A stretch of 64,000 nt of DNA from CAVTTH01 sp963737545. Its GTDB lineage: Bacteria > Verrucomicrobiota > Verrucomicrobiia > Chthoniobacterales > UBA10450. The DNA lies in the NCBI GenBank assembly GCA_963737545.1, contig CAVTTH010000003.1, positions 1,178,001-1,242,000 of the forward strand, in the 5' to 3' direction. Numbering within the stretch: the stretch's first letter is position 1; every line of letters begins with the position of its first letter. Position numbers and translations under genes: made by a program. Positions 62,378 to 64,000 of the stretch are shown here, piece after piece. The notes under the pieces are model-generated. The model was not told the origin of the DNA. It made no database searches and was given only the letters and a program-made list of their open reading frames with translations.

Positions 62378-63274
62378 TCAAACGTGATCGCCGGAGTGCT
62401 TATGCCGGCCTTTGAACGTCAGCTCGGCAATTCCTGATTTGTCGAGCTCTCCCAAACCTTCTGCAATCATCCGATCGTATTGCTCCTTCGTCGCGCGCGC
62501 GAGTGGCAGTTCAAGACCGAGGCTGCGCGCGAGGTCAAGCGCGATCCCGCTGTCTTTCGCAGCATGCGCGGCTGAGAAAAAACAGGCATGGTCGCGATTT
62601 TGCATGTCTTCGCCATCGGTTTGGAGCACGCGCGAGGCGGCGCCGGTTTGCCCAAACACCTCGCGCAACATTGTCAGATCGAGACCGAGCGCCTCGCCCA
62701 GCCCAAGACCCTCGGCCAGACCCGCCGTGTTGATGTTCATCACCATATTGACGAGCGCTTTGACCTTGGCGGCCTCGCCAGCCTCGCCCACATAACGAAT
62801 GGTTGAGCCGAGTTCCGTCAGGATTGGTTCCGCCTTTTCAAACGCCGCTTTTTTGCCGCCGCACATCAGATAAAGCGAACCTTCGCGCGCCTGCGTAATA
62901 CTCGATGCCATGCACGCTTCGAGCGCTTGCGCACCGCCGCGCTCCGCACGCTGCTCAACTTCGAGGTGCACCTGGGGTGAAATTGTAGCGCAATTGATGA
63001 ACAGTTTTCCGCGCGCGTTGACCAAAAGACTGTCGCCGCTTTCAGCGAATACTTGCCGCATTGCATTGTCATCCGTCACCACGGTAATGATCGCGTCCGA
63101 TTCGGCGGTGACTTGCGACAAATCCTGACAAGCGGCGGCGCCAAGCTCACTCGCGAGTGTGGTGGCTGCCGGTCGATTGATATCGTAAACCGCGGTCACA
63201 TGAAAGCCGCGTTCCTTCAGGCGACGGGCCATATTCGCGCCCATTCTTCCAACTCCAACGAAGCCAATATTCAT
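62378..63274 (-). CDS. Beta-hydroxyacid dehydrogenase (3-hydroxyisobutyrate dehydrogenase family)
   Basis: A 298-residue NAD(P)-dependent enzyme. N-terminal Rossmann signature MNIGFVGVGRMGANMARRLKERG, substrate-binding FINCATISPQVHLEVEQRA, catalytic Lys region GEAGEAAKVKALVNMVMNINTAGLAEGLGLGEALGLD, and the C-terminal KDSGIALDLARSLGLELPLARATKEQYDRM. The family covers 3-hydroxyisobutyrate, tartronate semialdehyde and related substrates; the exact one is not defined. Converges with the SCO gene. Confidence 0.92.
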   Translation of the reverse strand: MNIGFVGVGRMGANMARRLKERGFHVTAVYDINRPAATTLASELGAAACQDLSQVTAESDAIITVVTDDNAMRQVFAESGDSLLVNARGKLFINCATISPQVHLEVEQRAERGGAQALEACMASSITQAREGSLYLMCGGKKAAFEKAEPILTELGSTIRYVGEAGEAAKVKALVNMVMNINTAGLAEGLGLGEALGLDLTMLREVFGQTGAASRVLQTDGEDMQNRDHACFFSAAHAAKDSGIALDLARSLGLELPLARATKEQYDRMIAEGLGELDKSGIAELTFKGRHKHSGDHV

Positions 63275-63283
63275 ACGTAATTT

Positions 63284-63363
63284 GTCATCCTGAGCGAAGC
63301 GAAGGACCTCACAATCAATATTTCATCATGACTCGGGAGATTCTTCACTACGTTCAGAATGAC
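63284..63363. repeat. Family A palindromic repeat overlapping a stop codon
   Basis: GTCATCCTGAGCGAAGCGAA followed by GGACCTC at the left and TTCAGAATGAC at the right. The right arm is the end of the metallo-hydrolase gene: its TTG TCA TTC TGA supplies the stop codon. Confidence 0.85.
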
Positions 63364-64000
63364 AACACCGCAAAGAACGGATTGTGTCTCTTCTCTTCTC
63401 CGACCGTTGTCATCGGTCCGTGTCCCGGACAGATAATGGTATCGTTAGGCAGAGTCAGAATCTTTTCGAGGTTATTTTTGACCGCGTCATTGTAAGAAAC
63501 ATTTCCCCCGCCCATCGATCCGGCAAAAATCGAGTCGCCCACGATCGCAATCGGACGTGCCAGACCGGTGACGACAAATGTCGTTCCGCCGGGTGAATGG
63601 CCCCAGGTCGATCTCGTTTCAATCTTGAGTTTACCGAGGCGAAACTGTTTGCCCTCTGCGAACGGCTCCGCCCGGTTAGCGGATTCGCGTTCGGAAATGA
63701 AAATTGGCGCCCCCGTTTTTTTCGCGAGCCGATCGAGATCAGCAATGTGATCAGGATGAGCGTGGGTCAGCAAAATGAGTTTCACCTTCAGGCCGTCCGT
63801 CTCGATTCTCTTGAGCATGTCGCTACAATCCGCGCCGGTATCGACGACGGCTGTTTCCTTGCTCTCAGGATCCCAAACCAGATACGCGTTCACGGTCATG
63901 TCGTGATATGTTGTGTTGAAGAGAGCGACTCCGTCCATCGCCCCAATCTCCCCCGGCTTCCACCCACCGGTAGCGAGGTCAACAAGCGCGTGCGCGTTGA
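63354..64000 (-). CDS. Metallo-beta-lactamase-fold hydrolase (5' end outside window)
   Basis: The MBL motif THAHPDHIADLDRL, GHSPGGTTFVV, GDSIFAGSMGG and ICPGHGPMTTV are present, the pattern of glyoxalase II-like hydrolases. The frame stays open to the window edge upstream of the ATG at 63938 (NAHALVDLATGGWKPGEIGA), which resembles the linker found in longer proteins with an N-terminal regulatory domain, so the gene probably starts outside the window. The stop lies in a family A repeat. Confidence 0.85.
   Translation of the reverse strand, partial: NAHALVDLATGGWKPGEIGAMDGVALFNTTYHDMTVNAYLVWDPESKETAVVDTGADCSDMLKRIETDGLKVKLILLTHAHPDHIADLDRLAKKTGAPIFISERESANRAEPFAEGKQFRLGKLKIETRSTWGHSPGGTTFVVTGLARPIAIVGDSIFAGSMGGGNVSYNDAVKNNLEKILTLPNDTIICPGHGPMTTVGEEKRHNPFFAVLSF

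Overview
The window looks like a chromosomal segment of a moderately GC-rich, Gram-negative bacterium of the PVC group, most likely a soil-type Verrucomicrobium. Pointers are a double-length tandem UvrA (as in Chlamydiae and relatives), a UBact/20S-proteasome operon, a BamA/Skp outer-membrane module, the futalosine menaquinone enzyme MqnC, GTP-type PEPCK, a VPEGS/PEP-CTERM-like sorting tail and a Sec-type (clade II-like) nitrous oxide reductase cluster. This assignment is inferred from gene content; no rRNA is present.

Layout: 1-5.4 kb holds the start of a canonical uvrA, secG, mazG, a DUF2270 membrane protein, a PtsN-like EIIA and a rhomboid-like protein. 5.6-13.5 kb holds pckG and the tandem uvrA, which carries five in-frame palindromic repeat insertions. 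13.7-18 kb holds lgt, a LolA-like protein and a TolQ/TolR/TonB operon with an extra TonB-C-terminal lipoprotein. 18-28.9 kb holds an Na+/H+ antiporter, HxlR regulator, purD, an S41-like protein, rnc, thiD, ferredoxin, a TauE/SafE permease, a Usp protein, a metallo-hydrolase and a nucleotidyltransferase toxin-antitoxin pair beside tRNA-Thr. 29-33 kb holds a GT87-like membrane protein, gatA, gatC and two tail-anchored coiled-coil proteins. 33-46 kb holds rlmI, purC, an MFS pump, a sorting-tail protein, a phosphodiesterase, glpX, a beta/gamma-crystallin, mqnC, bamA and skp. 46-53 kb holds a DUF3108 protein, then ubact-prcB-prcA-amidase, LysM and GYF_2 proteins, an MsbA-like ABC exporter and a MOSC protein. 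53-62.3 kb is an N2O-respiration block: Crp/Fnr regulator, NnrS, and an operon of cupredoxin-nosZ-membrane protein-nosD-nosF-nosY-DUF2249, with a perfect FNR/DNR-type box between it and a divergent CusF-SCO copper chaperone. 62.4-64 kb holds a beta-hydroxyacid dehydrogenase and a metallo-hydrolase that runs off the edge.

Two features cut across the annotation. First, several families of palindromic repeats (called A, B, C, D here) occur between genes, inside genes in frame, and at gene ends where they supply stop codons. Second, seven genes (tandem uvrA, usp, a metallo-hydrolase, gatA, rlmI, bamA, nosZ) carry single-base frameshifts. Because bamA and gatA are normally essential, these are most simply explained as assembly indels, so the genes are annotated as full-length with the shifts noted.

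The smallest gene of note, the 57-codon ubact, sits immediately upstream of prcB with overlapping stop and start codons, giving a compact ubiquitin-like modifier plus proteasome core unit. No Dop, PafA-type ligase or proteasomal ATPase gene is visible in this window. No rRNA, CRISPR array, insertion sequence or prophage was recognised.
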